Shown in pieces: positions 48,132 to 60,509 of a stretch of DNA of 64,000 bases. Position 1 is the stretch's first letter, and each line of letters starts with the position of its first letter. The position numbers and the translations under genes are program-made. The notes below the pieces were generated by a model. The model did not search any database. It had not been told where the DNA came from and saw only the letters and a program-made list of their open reading frames with translations. The stretch is from Juglans regia (taxonomy: Eukaryota; Streptophyta; Magnoliopsida; Fagales; Juglandaceae), in the NCBI RefSeq assembly GCF_001411555.2, contig NW_023354173.1:1-64000 (forward strand), in the 5' to 3' direction.

Positions 48132-48380
48132 CTACATCACCCTCTTCTGATGGCCAACGGCTCTCTGATACAACGATTTGCAGATTAGGTGCACCAGCTG
48201 TTGGGCTTGGGTTTGCTGTTGGGTGGAGAACCCTCGGCGGAAGCTAGCGGCTTTGGTCTTGAGCTTGGAGTCGTACATCTCGGGCTCACACATAGTCATC
48301 GTCATGGGAGTCTCGCTAGAAAACTGAGCCAGCGATGCAATTCCTGCCGTGGTGGTGGAGCAGTCGAGAAAGTCCTCAAG
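48132..48380 (-). pseudogene. Unidentified gene fragment
   Basis: The minus strand is open for about 80 codons of balanced composition (it includes [16 protein letters not shown] and [16 protein letters not shown]). This looks like real former coding sequence in otherwise AT-rich DNA. I do not recognise the family. The upstream side breaks at a GC-rich insert (48380-48810). Confidence 0.35.
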
Positions 48381-48810
48381 TAGGGGTGATACCCGCATGG
48401 TGCGGGGCGGGGGGTACCCTCCCTCGCACCATGCGGGGGTTAGTGGTTTTCCCCCCGCCCTCGCCTCCCGGGGGCGAGGGAAAAAATTCAATCCGCCCCG
48501 CCCCCCGCCTAGGCACCACATTGTGTTTAAAAAAAAATTTTTTGGTCTAAAAATATTTTTTTAGACCAAAATTATAATATAATTTAAATAATAAATTAAA
48601 ATTTATAAATATAAAAAAACTTAAACTAATTAGAGTTAGATTTTAGATTGATTTGACTTCCTAAACCAACCTTTATATAGGGTTATCCCGCCCCCTGCCC
48701 CCGCTAGGCCCTCTCTATGTGGGGCGAGGGACCCTGCCCCCGCATGGGCGGAGCGAGGTAGCCAGCCGGCCCGCCCATACGGAGGCGGGGCGAAAATTGG
48801 GAGGAGCGGT
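48380..48810. mobile_element. GC-rich insert with strong hairpins
   Basis: CCCGCATGGTGCG and CGCACCATGCGGG form a perfect 13-bp inverted repeat around 48390-48436. Many CCCCGC/GCGGGG words recur at both ends (48395-48510 and 48685-48800). An AT-rich middle carries the palindrome TTGGTCTAAAAA/TTTTTAGACCAA (48541-48570). Its GC content differs sharply from the flanks. This looks like a small non-autonomous element, class unknown. Confidence 0.45.
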
Positions 48811-49671
48811 GAACATGGAGAGGTCTGTTGCACTAGCGGTTGCATTTTCTTTAGGCCTTGCGTCGACAACAATACTTGCGATAGAATCAATGTCATGTGT
48901 GAGAGATGTATGAGGATGTTGGGAGAGATGGTGAGAGATGTTGAACCTAGGGTAGAGGACATGAAGGCTTGGAAGAGGGAGAGTGGGGACGAGTCAGAGG
49001 GCAAGTAGGAGTTGGTGTGGTTGGAAAGAGAAAAATCGAGCTAGTTCTGAGTAGAAGAATCAAGGTTGTCAAGGAGCGTGAAAGAGATGCATGGGAGGGT
49101 GTGTGGGTTTGGGGTTTTCTGTCTTTGGAAATGGTAAAAAATGACTTCTTTTAACTCCTAGTGAGAGATTACGGGGAGAGTTAGGGACTTGTGGGGAGGT
49201 AAATGGGTAAGGAAATGAGCTGATGAATGACACATATATAGAGGTAGAAGAAAAAGATGACTACGAAGGAAAAAAGATAACTTGAGGTCCAGAAGCACCA
49301 GATTAGGTGCACCACCCAACCCCATTTCCTTTTCACTTTACTTTCTCTTTCTTTTGAAATTTCTTTTGTTTCTTTATTTCCAAAGTTTTGGTTCTCCGTT
49401 TAGCACTTGAGAAAATGAAGATCAAAGTACCTTTTTTTGATTGAAAGTTGTGTTGCCGTTATTTTTTTTTTGGTCACAAATAGTGAATTTGCGTTCCTTC
49501 CACTTCTAGTTAAACATATGGTGTGCAAATGCAAATGGGTATTTCTCCGGTTTCAGTTTTATAATTTTCTCCAAAAATATGTACCATTTTAGTGCAAGTT
49601 TTGGTTTTTGAGGCAACAATGATACTATGAGATGATTTCCCATTTTACGAAGTAATGTTAAAATATTTTGA

Positions 49672-49858
49672 GTAATGATAGCTGTACAACCAGTTTACCA
49701 TCAATGTACTTACAAATAAAAAAAACATTTTAAAATTATAAAATAATTTTTATAGTACTGTTCTGTATTTTTATAATTTTTTTTTTATTATATATCAACT
49801 AAGTGGTAAATGAATTGTATATCAGTTGGCAGAGTATCATTAAAAAAAGTACTATAAA
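49672..49858. mobile_element. MITE-like inverted repeat, about 185 bp
   Basis: GAGTAATGATAGCTGTACAA and the opposite-sense TCAGTTGGCAGAGTATCATT are the ends, with an A/T-rich centre (CATTTTAAAATTATAAAATAA). Confidence 0.5.
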
Positions 49859-50765
49859 ACACAATAAAGGTTGATGAGATTTTTTTTAATGTTGTTTCTG
49901 TTATTGCGTCTGTTGTTTATTTAAGTGTTGTTTCTGTTATTACTTTCTTTGTTTATTTCTTGTATTGTTTGTTTGTTTGTTTATTTATTTACTTTTCTTT
50001 TATTTTTTGCATTGTTTGTTTGAGGGCACTGCATTGTTCAGTTGGGGCTGTTCAATAAGTGTCACTATTCATTCAAGGCTCTTTATGGAAGAAAAAAAGT
50101 GTTACTGTTTATTCATGTCCATTTACTATTTATTTACTAATTATAATAAAAATCATTCTAATTCATTTTTATATATTTGTGTGTTATGCCAGATTTAGTT
50201 TTATTTATAGCATCCATAATAATTTAATTAAAAACATTCTAGTTTAAGATTTCTATTAATTTACAACACTTCAATTTTCTGTATATAAGTTGTTTAGGTT
50301 TTTATTAATCATGCAAAGCTATTCAAAATTTATTTTGTAGGAACATTTGTCATATATAAAAAATCTTGTAGAAAACATTTCAAAGAGAGAGTGGCCGGAT
50401 GATTCAACTTTCTACAGAACATGACCGATTCAAGCAATAGAAACATAAGAATTTCAATGTCCTCTCTATTGATGTCGTGCAAGATGACACAAATAATAGA
50501 TCATGGTAGAATGATCAAAGAATTCATATGTTAAACTAATGTTTTTGTTAAATATAGTTGTATTAAATAATGTCTTTATGTTATAATCTATGCAAACATG
50601 TAATTATTATCCAATACTTAACTATTATTACCTAAAAATATTTATTAAAAATTACATTTTTTTTTCTCTATGTATTAAATTATTGATTGAAATCTTTTTT
50701 TTTTTTTTTTTTATATTTATAAAAAACATATTATTAACTAAAAATAGAACTAGGCAAACGTGCTT

Positions 50766-50772
50766 TGCACTA

Positions 50773-50822
<50 letters not shown>
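50766..50822. repeat. (GT)n(AT)n compound microsatellite
   Basis: A GT run (about 50774-50788) passes directly into about 16 AT units. It should be highly variable in length. Confidence 0.9.
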
Positions 50823-50828
<6 letters not shown>

Positions 50829-52429
50829 TACAAATCTCAACTATCTTGAAAAGAGAGGATTTTCATACGCACCTGTTCGAAAGGAGAGAAAAAAATATGT
50901 ATACAGCCTAGAATCATGATATATATACTGAGTGCTTTTTCTCACCGAACCCTAACATATATAGCATGCTTCCATGATGTATTCCATCCCATGCACACCA
51001 ACATGCAGAGGGGCTGAGCCACCTGCAGGCCGTCCAGTGTGCAAGAGATGGAATATACCATAAACTCATGTTGATGAGTCAGGCCGACAATTGGTATATA
51101 AAACCCCCCGGCCGGCCACCATTTTCAGATTTTCTAAACCTTAAAGAAGTCTGCTGCATGATCTGTGCATGCGGTTGGATCTCCATTGTCAAACCCAGCT
51201 TGGAGTTGTGGGCATGAAGATGCCAAGACATATTGCTAATTTATAGAGGGAGAGGGATTAATAATTGCATGGGTTTGAATTCTGATGGAATTCTTAATTT
51301 TCATTTCTATATCCAAAGCATATGGTCATGATTTATTCGTCTTGGAATCGCACCAATTGAGATTCCAAGTAGAGGATATTGTAAGTGTAATGCTCCCTGA
51401 CGTGGACATCACCGACAATGAACACCTGATCATCTCCATGACTGTCATCTGCATGATGCATTTGGTGGATCTGACATACGTACGGTGTTCATCGTGACCA
51501 TTTTATGTTTGTCACCCGGCCCATCTCTCCGGTGACAATTCGTATTCGCATGTCGTCTTAATGTCTTTTAAATGATTATTAGATTATATGAATCAACTTA
51601 AACATGACTCCTCGTATAAATAAGAGTGACACGACATAATTTGTTTAACCTGTTTAATAATTAATTTTTATTGAATTAACTTGTATGCAACCCATTAACC
51701 TATTTTATATAAATGGGTTGAATTGATCCGTATATTTATTTTTAATCTAATTAATATAATTTTTCATATAATACAATGATAACTATGTATATAAATCATT
51801 CGTAATTACTATTAGATTCATAATAAAATATTTTATTATCAACATCTAATCCAATAATAAATAAGAAAATTAATATTTTCATAAAATAAAATTACATGTT
51901 AACAAAAGATTTTTAGTAGTTTGAGATATAAGTAGTTAAATACTAATATTTATATTGCATCCTAACAACAAAAAAATACAAATAAAACTAAACATTTATT
52001 AAATATAAAATATATAATTAATTTGTGTTATATATACGGGTGATTGTGGGTTTTGCAAGTTGACCCACAATTGATTCCTTTACTAGTATTGTTTTATCGG
52101 GTCAATTTATTTTGATTAAAATCCATTTATATTAAATTCAAATCCACTTATTTTGTGTCGATACAGTTCTCCATGACCTTATCTCAATCATTTATCTTAA
52201 GTCACATTTGGATATAAAAAAAAAAAAGCCTTTTACAACGTCGATTATCTAATATATGATGTGATACGTTAGATGCAAAACAAATTTTTATTATAAGATA
52301 AGATTAAATAATCATACTTTCTAGCTATAAGTCAATTTATAGATTTTCATTTATAAGTATCTTTATACATGTAACATTTTCTTTCTTGCTTGGTTGAGAG
52401 CATGAGTACTTGATGGATTTACATAAGAG

Positions 52430-52612
52430 AAATGTTTGGTTTACAAAGAAATTTCACAAAAATAAATTTATAAACTGATATGACTTGATATAATAAATCG
52501 TATTGAAAGCCTCATTTTATTGTAAAATAAATTTGATAGTTGTATTAAATCATATCAGTTTGTAAATTTATTTTTGTAAGAACTTTTATTAAATATAATA
52601 CTTCTCTCTTAT
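52430..52612. mobile_element. MITE family D, copy 2
   Basis: TTTACAAAGAAATTTCACAA then AAACTGATATGACTTGATAT on the left. AAATCATATCAGTTTGTAAA then TTTTTGTAAGAACTTTTATT on the right, the inverted complement. Confidence 0.75.
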
Positions 52613-53169
52613 TATATATATATATATAGAAAGGGGTCTACAAGAAGGTTGGGAGAGATTGTGTGATCTTCAAAGTATTATCCTGGAAATATTCTACTTG
52701 TCGGCCTCAATCTTATATGAGTGATGAATAATAGGTACCGCACACAAATGGTTTTAACTCACGTTTTCTTTGGAGTGGAGAACATCTAGTGGAATCGGAA
52801 TTATTCGTGGTATTCCATTCCATCCCTAAATTTGTTTGTAATCAATGACGTTAACAACCATTAAAGCTATAATTTCTACTTAAATTAAGCCCCCAAAACA
52901 AATTTTCATGTTTAATTATTTCCTATCATGATTGTGTTGGCGTTATTGTCGGAAGCGGAATGCATTTTATTTGTTTTGAATTAATACATGAGAAGTACTG
53001 CTAGATCTATACACATACCCATTAACATACCATATCAAGTCATATCAATTTGTAAATTTTATTTTATAACACTTCTTACCGTCATTTCTCTTATACAAAT
53101 TGCCATAAATAAAATAGACTACTCGGAGGCCCATTGATTTTAAATGCAATAAGAAAGAAGAATTATGTA

Positions 53170-53350
53170 TATTAATATAGTTTTACTTCTCATCATCCCC
53201 CACACCTGACACCACACACCATATTTATTTTTATTTATTTTGATTTTATTATTGTTAAACTAATTGAGTTCTTCTATTTATCGTTCATATACCACATATT
53301 TACTAAAATAAAAAATAAAAAATTATACGTGGTATGTGGATTCAACGGAA
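53170..53350. mobile_element. MITE family E, copy 2
   Basis: TACTTCTCATCATCCCCCAC on the left, AAACTAATTGAGTTCTTCTA in the middle and ATACGTGGTATGTGG on the right. The middle block is nearly identical in the copy at 58640. Confidence 0.65.
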
Positions 53351-53731
53351 GGATACAACGTGTCCTTCCTCCACACCCCTAAAAGAATGGATAGAGAAAG
53401 GTAAATGGGCTATGATTTTAATAGGCCAGCCCAAATATCTCTGCTTGCCACTCGCATCGGCTTGACCCAAATATAAAGGTTTGGGGGCTAAACCCATTGG
53501 GCCCGAAACTTCAAAAACCGGGGACTGATTGACAAAAAAGACTTGCACAGAGGACCAAAACGCAAATTGCTTCCAACTCAGTGCCTTTTTCAATAAAATT
53601 CGCAAAAACGATACCAAGCGCGGGTCTTTCCCCTCCATCTCTCTCTAGGGTTTTTGGTGTTAGCTTTAACGAGGAAATCGAAACCCAGAAAACACTGTCC
53701 TCGTTGAAGAAACAAAAACAGAGAAAACGCA

Positions 53732-53877
53732 ATGGCGTTTTCGATGTTTTCTACTCCGCAGCCACAACAACAGCAGCAGCTGTTTCAGCCTCAAGCTCAA
53801 ACTTTTCAGCAGAGCAGTCCTTTTTTCCCGCAACAACAGCAACAGCAACAACAACAACAATTGCAACTCTTCCAACC

Positions 53878-53908
<31 letters not shown>

Positions 53909-53926
53909 TTTCAGCAGCAACAGCAG

Positions 53927-53967
<41 letters not shown>

Positions 53968-56900
53968 ACAGCATTTGTTTCTGTTCACTAACGATAAAAC
54001 TCCGGCGAATTATAGTACCAAGTGGTCGGATCTTCATCCTGAGTCCCAGAAAATTCTCCTTCAGATCGAGTATGTTTTCCTTTGTCTCAATTACCTTCTT
54101 TTTCTAGCTCTTTGATTTTTTTCGAAGTCCTTGCATGTTTTAACTAAATATTATGGATTGGTTGCTGAGAGGTGGTGGGGAAAAGGACCCAAAGGAAAGA
54201 AACTTTGGTGTCTTTTTCACTTGTTGTGTTGTCGAGTTTCGGTTCAATTAAGCTGAATTGCCGCATTAGCTGGATGTAGTAGAAAATTCCAATTTCTTGT
54301 GCTTCGAAATGGAGAAATCTTTGTTCAAATTCTTGATTCCTTTTCCTGGTACATTCATTTTGTAAGCATTAAAATGAACTTGTGACTCTGAGAAATTTCT
54401 GCAAAAAATGAAATTGTTTTAAATTTTGTTTCACTTCACTGCAGATTTTCACTTAAAAATGTGGCATTTTGTTTGATTTGAGTTCCTTAATCCGAGTTTT
54501 TTTTCCCAAATGTTTAAATTTATTTCAAGTGTCAGTATTGATCCTGATGAGGCATAATGTAAATATGGTTCACTTTTAATTGTCTTTGTAGCTACTATAG
54601 TTGGTCGATTTTGGGTATAATAGTATTGTACGCGCTTTGAGTTGCTTAAGTATTGATTGTATAGGGAGCGGATATTGAAGTACAGAGATGAGAGCCAGAG
54701 GCTGGATCAGTGTACTCGTCTTTATGATTCTTCAGTTTGCAATGATGCATTCGAGCCTGATGCAAGCCGAATTGTTCAGGTCTACTCTTTGATTCGATCC
54801 CTTTTATTTTTAGCTGTCTATGATATCTCATTGTTTTCACTGAACCCCGACTTCTGACTTGTAGTTTTTTTTTTCTTTGCCATTTTATATAAATATCTGT
54901 GTCAAACTCTCCTACCTACTCTCTCTCTCTCTCTCTTGTTCCTCCACTCTCTCACTCGCTCTCTATTGTGAGCCTGTGAACTATTGACACTGCTTTCCTG
55001 CCAGTGTCATTGCTCGATATGCGACCGCCTACCATACACAGTAGTGCCAATATTGAAGCTGCCCGACGTCACTTTGGCTCTCAAAGAGCCAGCTATATTA
55101 CCCTCGCCTAAACAGCAGAACTCAACCACCACGCGTCAGCCTTATTCAAGCATGGTGAGCATGATTGAATAACAAATACACATACGATAAGCTGATTGAG
55201 GCCATTTGGTAATTGATAGGGTATGAAAATTATATGATTGTGATCGGTGGAAGTCGTGGTGGCATCTATATGGTGGTAGCTGTTGGGGGTCTCCCCTGAT
55301 GAGTCTTATTGCATCCATACACGGTAATGGTTATAGGAAGACTGGAAAGTAGATGGCCCGCAATGGGAAACTCATCCCATTCTGCACATTCCAGGAAATG
55401 AAATGTGGCCTTTGCTGGGAAGATGTTGCATACTTTCGTATAAAACAAGAAGGTTCAACAAATGGAACCCACCCGTGGGTAGCCCAAGTGGTAAGGGCGA
55501 ATTTGTGTGCATGAGCCCTTTGTCACAGGTTCGATTTCCCCTGGGATCAAACTACAATTTAAGTTGGAGGCCATGGTGGTGGGTTGTTGTGCTAGTCTTC
55601 CTGGGGGTTTAGGTTCCATGGGTGAGTCCTAAGGGCTCTGCCATGGGGTTGTTCCCCGTCATAAAAAAAAAAAGGTTCAACAAATGGAAATTAATAACCA
55701 AGTCTTATGAGTTCGTTACAAGTGAAGGAAATTGCTTTGGAAAATACAACATTCCTGGGTCTTCTTTAGTTTTAACCAAAGACCTTTTAAGTGTTAATTA
55801 ATCCAAGCAAATTTGATCATGAAACCTAGTGTTGTAGGAAAAAAAAGAAGAAAAGAAAAAAAAAAAAAATTCCTTTTAAACTCTAGTATTACCAAGACCT
55901 TATATATAAGACCTTTCTACTGCAGTACTTATTGCTTTTTACAGTGCTTCATGCATTTTTTAACTGTGAATATATGGTATGAGATATATTACTCATGTTA
56001 TTTGCCAGGAACTTGGGGGAGTTAGCTCTGCCATGGAACGACAGAAAGCTGTGCTGCAGGAGCTGATGGCTGTTGTGAAAGATATGTTACGGAACACAGA
56101 GGTTGGTATTCGTTCTTTCATGATGCTACGCCCAAGGTTCCTTCATCCAAATACTGGAGGTGCTTCAAATGCCATTGCTCCATCACAAGCTCCCGGAGCG
56201 ACAGCAGCATCTGGTATGAGTGCAACCTCTATGGTGCCAGTTTTTGATTTCTACAGTGGGGTTCCGAGAAAACCATCCCCCTTTTTACAGCAAACAGTTG
56301 CCAGATTTGAGAAGTATCTCGGTGAGTGCCGCCAATGGATTGAAGAATTAGAGCAGCTTCTCCTCTTAGGTTCTGACAGGAACTCTTTCAATCTTGGATA
56401 CTCATTGTTACAATCTCTTCCGAAAGTCATGTCAAATGTGCATGACTTTTTTCTTCACGTGGCTGCCAAGGTACATCAGCAAATATATTTTTCGTATAGG
56501 TTTACTTTTGAAAATAGAGGGTGGCTACATACCTTTCATGTTATCTATTGTTAGGTATTAATGATGATACTGACTTGAAAGCAACTGGAGCTTCCTACAA
56601 GCGGTTACCCCATTTTTCCTCTGGGAAAAGAACATTAAGACTCTACCTATGTAACCTATATCACTTAAATGTTAAATTTAGGTAATACATTGACCTTATT
56701 TACTTTTTAAAAGAACTAAAAAGCAAATGAAAGAACTAACAAGCAAAGATACATCTCAAGTAAAACAAATACTATGCCATTTTATATTTGATGCCCTATC
56801 ATTGGAGTTGGTTCTTATGTGTCATTTCAACATATCATATACTTGGTCCCAATTCCAATCCTCCCCTCTTACCCATCCCCCTCCCAAAGAAAAGGAAGCA

Positions 56901-58279
56901 GCAGAAAACCATGCTCTGGCACATACAAAATGGATCATTATGCTATTTCCTAATATTTTGTTATGATTGTTACTTATATAAAAAAATTAATTCGTATGAT
57001 TAATAACAAATGTATTGCAATGTATTCCTTAGGTGGAGAGTATTCATCAGTATATTGAATCCATGAAAGCAGCTTATCTTGCTGATCAGCGCCATCGAGG
57101 AGGCTATGGGAATGATCCCTTTCTTGAAGCTGATAGGCGTGAAACAGCAAGACAGGAAGCTGCTGCTAAGAGAGTACATCCAACTTTGCATTTGCCAACA
57201 AATTCACAACCATCAACACAAGTTGCAGGGTTGCTTGCCAGCTCCGGGACTCATGGGACATCGGCTTCCCAACAGACATCTGCAGCGACCACATTGGTGT
57301 CGTCAGGGAGTGGCTTGTCACTTTTTGGCACACCTACTTCTGCCCCTTCCCCTGTGTCATCTTCTCTGTTTGCGACACCAACCACTTCTGCTCCAGTATC
57401 CTCTCTATTCGGATCATCTGGTGCTACTCCACAGACATCCCTTTTTGGTTCTTCGTCAGGATCTTTGTTCGGGTCTGCCTCTACTCCCTCTTTGTTTGCT
57501 AGTGGCGCTCCAGCTTTTGGTTCTACCACTCCCTCTGGAAGTTCACTATTTTCAACACCATTTGCTTCAGGTACCTTATCATTTTTTGTTCTACATAAGA
57601 ATAATTCATGGTCCATTGATAAGATTATTATGGGTTAGTTCCAGTTTACAATCTTGTTTGGGTTGATTATCAGAGTTTAGTTTGAGAAGTTGCACTGGAC
57701 TTATCTGATTCACATCCTTTGACAGTTTTCAAATCAAATCATAAGGATCTTAATGTCGACATCATCAAGATTGATTTTACATGTTTGTATTTTATTTTTG
57801 TTTCTAATTTCTCATAATTGCCTAATTTATTCTCACTTCTTCCCAGGTGCTGCAACAGGTTCTGGGGCCAGCTTTGGGGCTGCATCAGTGAGTAAATTTT
57901 TCCTTTTTTTTTTAATGTTTCTGGAGGAGTTTAATCAATATTGTACTTTTTACTTAAAAGAACCTTAGAAATGTAGGTCGTTATAAATAAATTGATCAAT
58001 TTTGTTTTTGGTCGAACTGAAGATCAGTTAAGTGGCAAGAAGAGCAACAAACATCAACTTGAAAGAACAGTGTACTTGAATTTAGTTTTAAGTCATGCAG
58101 TGCAATCAATTTCTACTACTGTTTGCTGCAGAGCTAATACCATCTGCTCGTCAGCTCAGCTTTATATGATATGATTGATTTCCTAAGAGAACGGTATTCC
58201 TCTATTAATGATCTTTTCCACATATCCTATGTTTTTGCAGAAATCATCAAAACCAAAGTCTAGAACTGGTAGAAGGTAG
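53732..58279 (+). CDS. NUP58: Nucleoporin NUP58, 6 exons
   Basis: Exons: 53732-54069, 54665-54779, 56009-56470, 57033-57570, 57847-57887, 58241-58279, all in phase, giving about 510 residues. The N terminus is an FG/Gln region, with nearly unbroken poly-Gln between residues about 35 and 87. The coiled-coil core (about 105-325) includes WSDLHPESQKILLQIE, RDESQRLDQCTRLYD, KYLGECRQWIEELEQL and ESIHQYIESMKAAYLADQ, as in plant NUP58. The C-terminal third is Ser/Thr-rich with SLFG/LFGS repeats, ending in a basic KSSKPKSRTGRR tail. NUP58 belongs to the NUP62-NUP54-NUP58 channel complex of the nuclear pore and helps form the permeability barrier. Intron 2 carries a SINE (55468-55671). The gene appears intact. 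Confidence 0.93.
55450..55689 (+). mobile_element. Complete tRNA-derived SINE with 18-bp target duplication (NUP58 intron 2)
   Basis: The direct repeat AAGGTTCAACAAATGGAA occurs at 55450-55467 and 55672-55689. Between them is a 204-bp body with an A box (GGGTAGCCCAAGTGG, about 55476-55490), a B box (GGTTCGATTTCC, 55528-55539) and an A-rich tail. The identical 18-bp duplicates imply a recent insertion. It lies in sense orientation. Confidence 0.93.
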
Positions 58280-58639
58280 CTTCAGTTCAGTGTTTCTGCA
58301 AAGATCTCTCTCAATTGAGCAAAATCAAATTAGCAGATCAAATGTGCTGTGTCATGTCCTACCGGTTCCGCGTTAATCCTGTGTGTTTCCAAAGATGGCA
58401 GGGAGATGCTGGGGGATCGGTGTTACTGTAACATTGTAGGGTAAAATCTTCGGGTAAAGTGGTTGTGGATGACTGGATGTGAATGTGAATTCTTAGCCCA
58501 AAAGTTTCACCTGCATTTGTCGGGATATTAGAATATGTTCAATAATCTGTTTATCCACTCTTTTAATTTTTTATTAATATGTTTTTTCCTTTTTTCTTTT
58601 CTCAAAATTTGGGAGTAATAGAGCATGAGTGCAATTGAG

Positions 58640-58825
58640 CTTTGCTACTCATCATCTTTACATACTACAAATTATATTTATTTTTATATATTTTTTATTT
58701 TATTTTTCCTAAACTAATTGAGTTCTACTTATCATCTATATATCATACATTTGGTAAAAGAAAAAAATTAAAAATTAAAAAATCATGTATGGTATGGTAT
58801 GAAAATGATGAGTATAATTTTTCTT
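58640..58825. mobile_element. MITE family E, copy 3
   Basis: GCTACTCATCATCTTTACAT at the left is inverted as GAAAATGATGAGTATAATTT at the right. The middle has CTAAACTAATTGAGTTCTAC. Confidence 0.75.
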
Positions 58826-58904
58826 CTTCAGAATGAAACTTCGTAGGATGGTTATCTTGGGTAATTGGCCAGATATTTGTACAGGTTCCAGAATAGAAAC
58901 TAAT

Positions 58905-59115
58905 TAGGTTTCGTTTATTTTTATAAAACTTTTGATTTCATTTTATCTAATCATTATAATTTTATCAAATTTTTATATAAAATAAAATAAACAATTCAAC
59001 TTTTTAAAATTTTAAAATAAAAATAATATTAAAAAATAATATTCTAATAATATTTTATTCAACTTTCAATTTTTATCTCAATTCATCTCATATGCGAAAA
59101 CAAACGCAGTCTTAG
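58905..59115 (+). repeat. Family A element with AT-rich core
   Basis: GGTTTCGTTTATTTTTATAA on the left and ATTCATCTCATATGCGAAAA with CAAACGCAGTCTTA on the right. The core AAAATAAACAATTCAACTTT matches 37940-38152. Confidence 0.65.
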
Positions 59116-59455
59116 GTCCCGTTTGGTTAATAGACTCGATTGAGATCAACTCAATTTAATCTAATTTTAAGTTGAGTCTAATATTCAAATACCCAACTCT
59201 CAAATTATTAAACTCACCTCAACTTAAAATCTCTTTACACGTAAGACCAACAACTTTTTTCAATTTATCATTTTTTTTATATGCGAGATCCATAATTTTT
59301 TTCAATTTTCCATAAATATATTTAAACTCATCTTAACATCTAAATATATTTAAATTCATTTTAGGTGGATCTCACAAAACTCACTCTACCATCTTAACTT
59401 ATTACTATTTATAAAAAATTTAACTCAACTCAACATCTAAACGCAGCTTAAACTT
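59112..59455 (-). repeat. Family B repeat, about 340 bp (reverse)
   Basis: The reverse complement follows the copy at 19209 along its whole length, including ATGTTAAGATGAGTTTAA and TTTAATAATTTGAGAGTT, and begins and ends with the same CGTTT/AAACG-type terminal words. Confidence 0.8.
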
Positions 59456-60509
59456 CCATCTATCTACTGAAGTTAGATGTTTTGTGAATTTAGCAATTCT
59501 CTTGAGAAAATACACAAGGTAAATATGTTGCCTGACCTTGGGGTTGCTTCTGAAAACCAAGAGTGGTTTTGGCACACTAAAAACCTAAAAAATGGGAATT
59601 AATTAATAATGCTTATTTATTAAGATGATATTTGATTGTAGGTGATTAATTCTTCACTGTTACCACCACAATATATAATATAACAAACACAGCCAAACAC
59701 AATTTTCTATAATTTTATTAGCGAGCCCTCACTTTGTCGAATAAGTGAAGTACTTAATTTGTAAAGCGTAGATTATTCTTAATTTGTACTCGTCCATGGA
59801 GCATGGTGTTGTCACAAAGTCATATCACCAGGGCCGGCCAGCACAATAGATTTTGAAGCTTATGGCGATAAGTTAAAATGTGATATTTTTCTTGTGTTAA
59901 ATTAATTAATTTATATCTAAAATATATTTTCATTTAAACATTATTCCTCTTTGTTTTGGAATGCAAAATTGTTAATTAAATTTTCCAGTAGAAAAGAACG
60001 GTATGTATTATATAAAATCTTACTATATATATATGCCTATGAGTATTAATTCTAGATTAAAATAATATTAACATAGAATATATAAAAGAACCCATGCAAT
60101 TTAGTAAATTAGCTTCACTTTTATATAAAAATGTTAACCTGCATATATAGTAACATAAAATGTCTTAATGTTGATATTCAAAATCAAGAAATAAATTATA
60201 AATTAGAGGAATTTAAAGAAAAATTGTACATGACGTTCAACTTCAAGCAATGGCCACATCTGTTTATGCGAATAAGATTCATGAATCTGGGTCAACTTAC
60301 ACCAACCCGTGTCTGCGACTTTCCTTAATTTCTTTGGCCACATCTTTGCTCGCTTTTATTTATTTTGTCTTTTACGTGTGTGACTTGTACTTGGGTATTT
60401 TTAAATTACGAAAATATCTTTTTAAAATGTATGATTCTACAAATTACACTTTGATTCAACGTGAAGTGTTCTAAAATTGAGTTTTACAAGCAAAGGTATT
60501 CTTAAATAT

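Larger units (their letters stand above)
44581..53731. other. Gene-poor region between Dof and NUP58 genes
   Basis: It begins with the Dof 3' UTR. No intact gene is supported. It holds AT microsatellites, MITEs, a pararetrovirus-like scrap (46920-47190), a GC-rich insert and possible gene fragment (48130-49010), and unclassified AT-rich DNA. The last 100 bp before 53732 are GC-richer and contain the NUP58 leader. Confidence 0.5.
58280..59782. other. Spacer between NUP58 and the methylesterase pseudogene
   Basis: NUP58 3' UTR, then three elements back to back: family E (58640-58825), family A (58905-59115) and family B (59112-59455). Nothing coding is seen. Confidence 0.6.

Noticed and set aside
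50590..50840. ORFs on both strands around the GT/AT microsatellite
   Set aside because: Repeat-coded YIYIYI and VCVCV tracts.
53666..54037. Poly-Leu ORF antisense to NUP58 exon 1
   Set aside because: Complement of the CAG/CAA repeat; not a gene.
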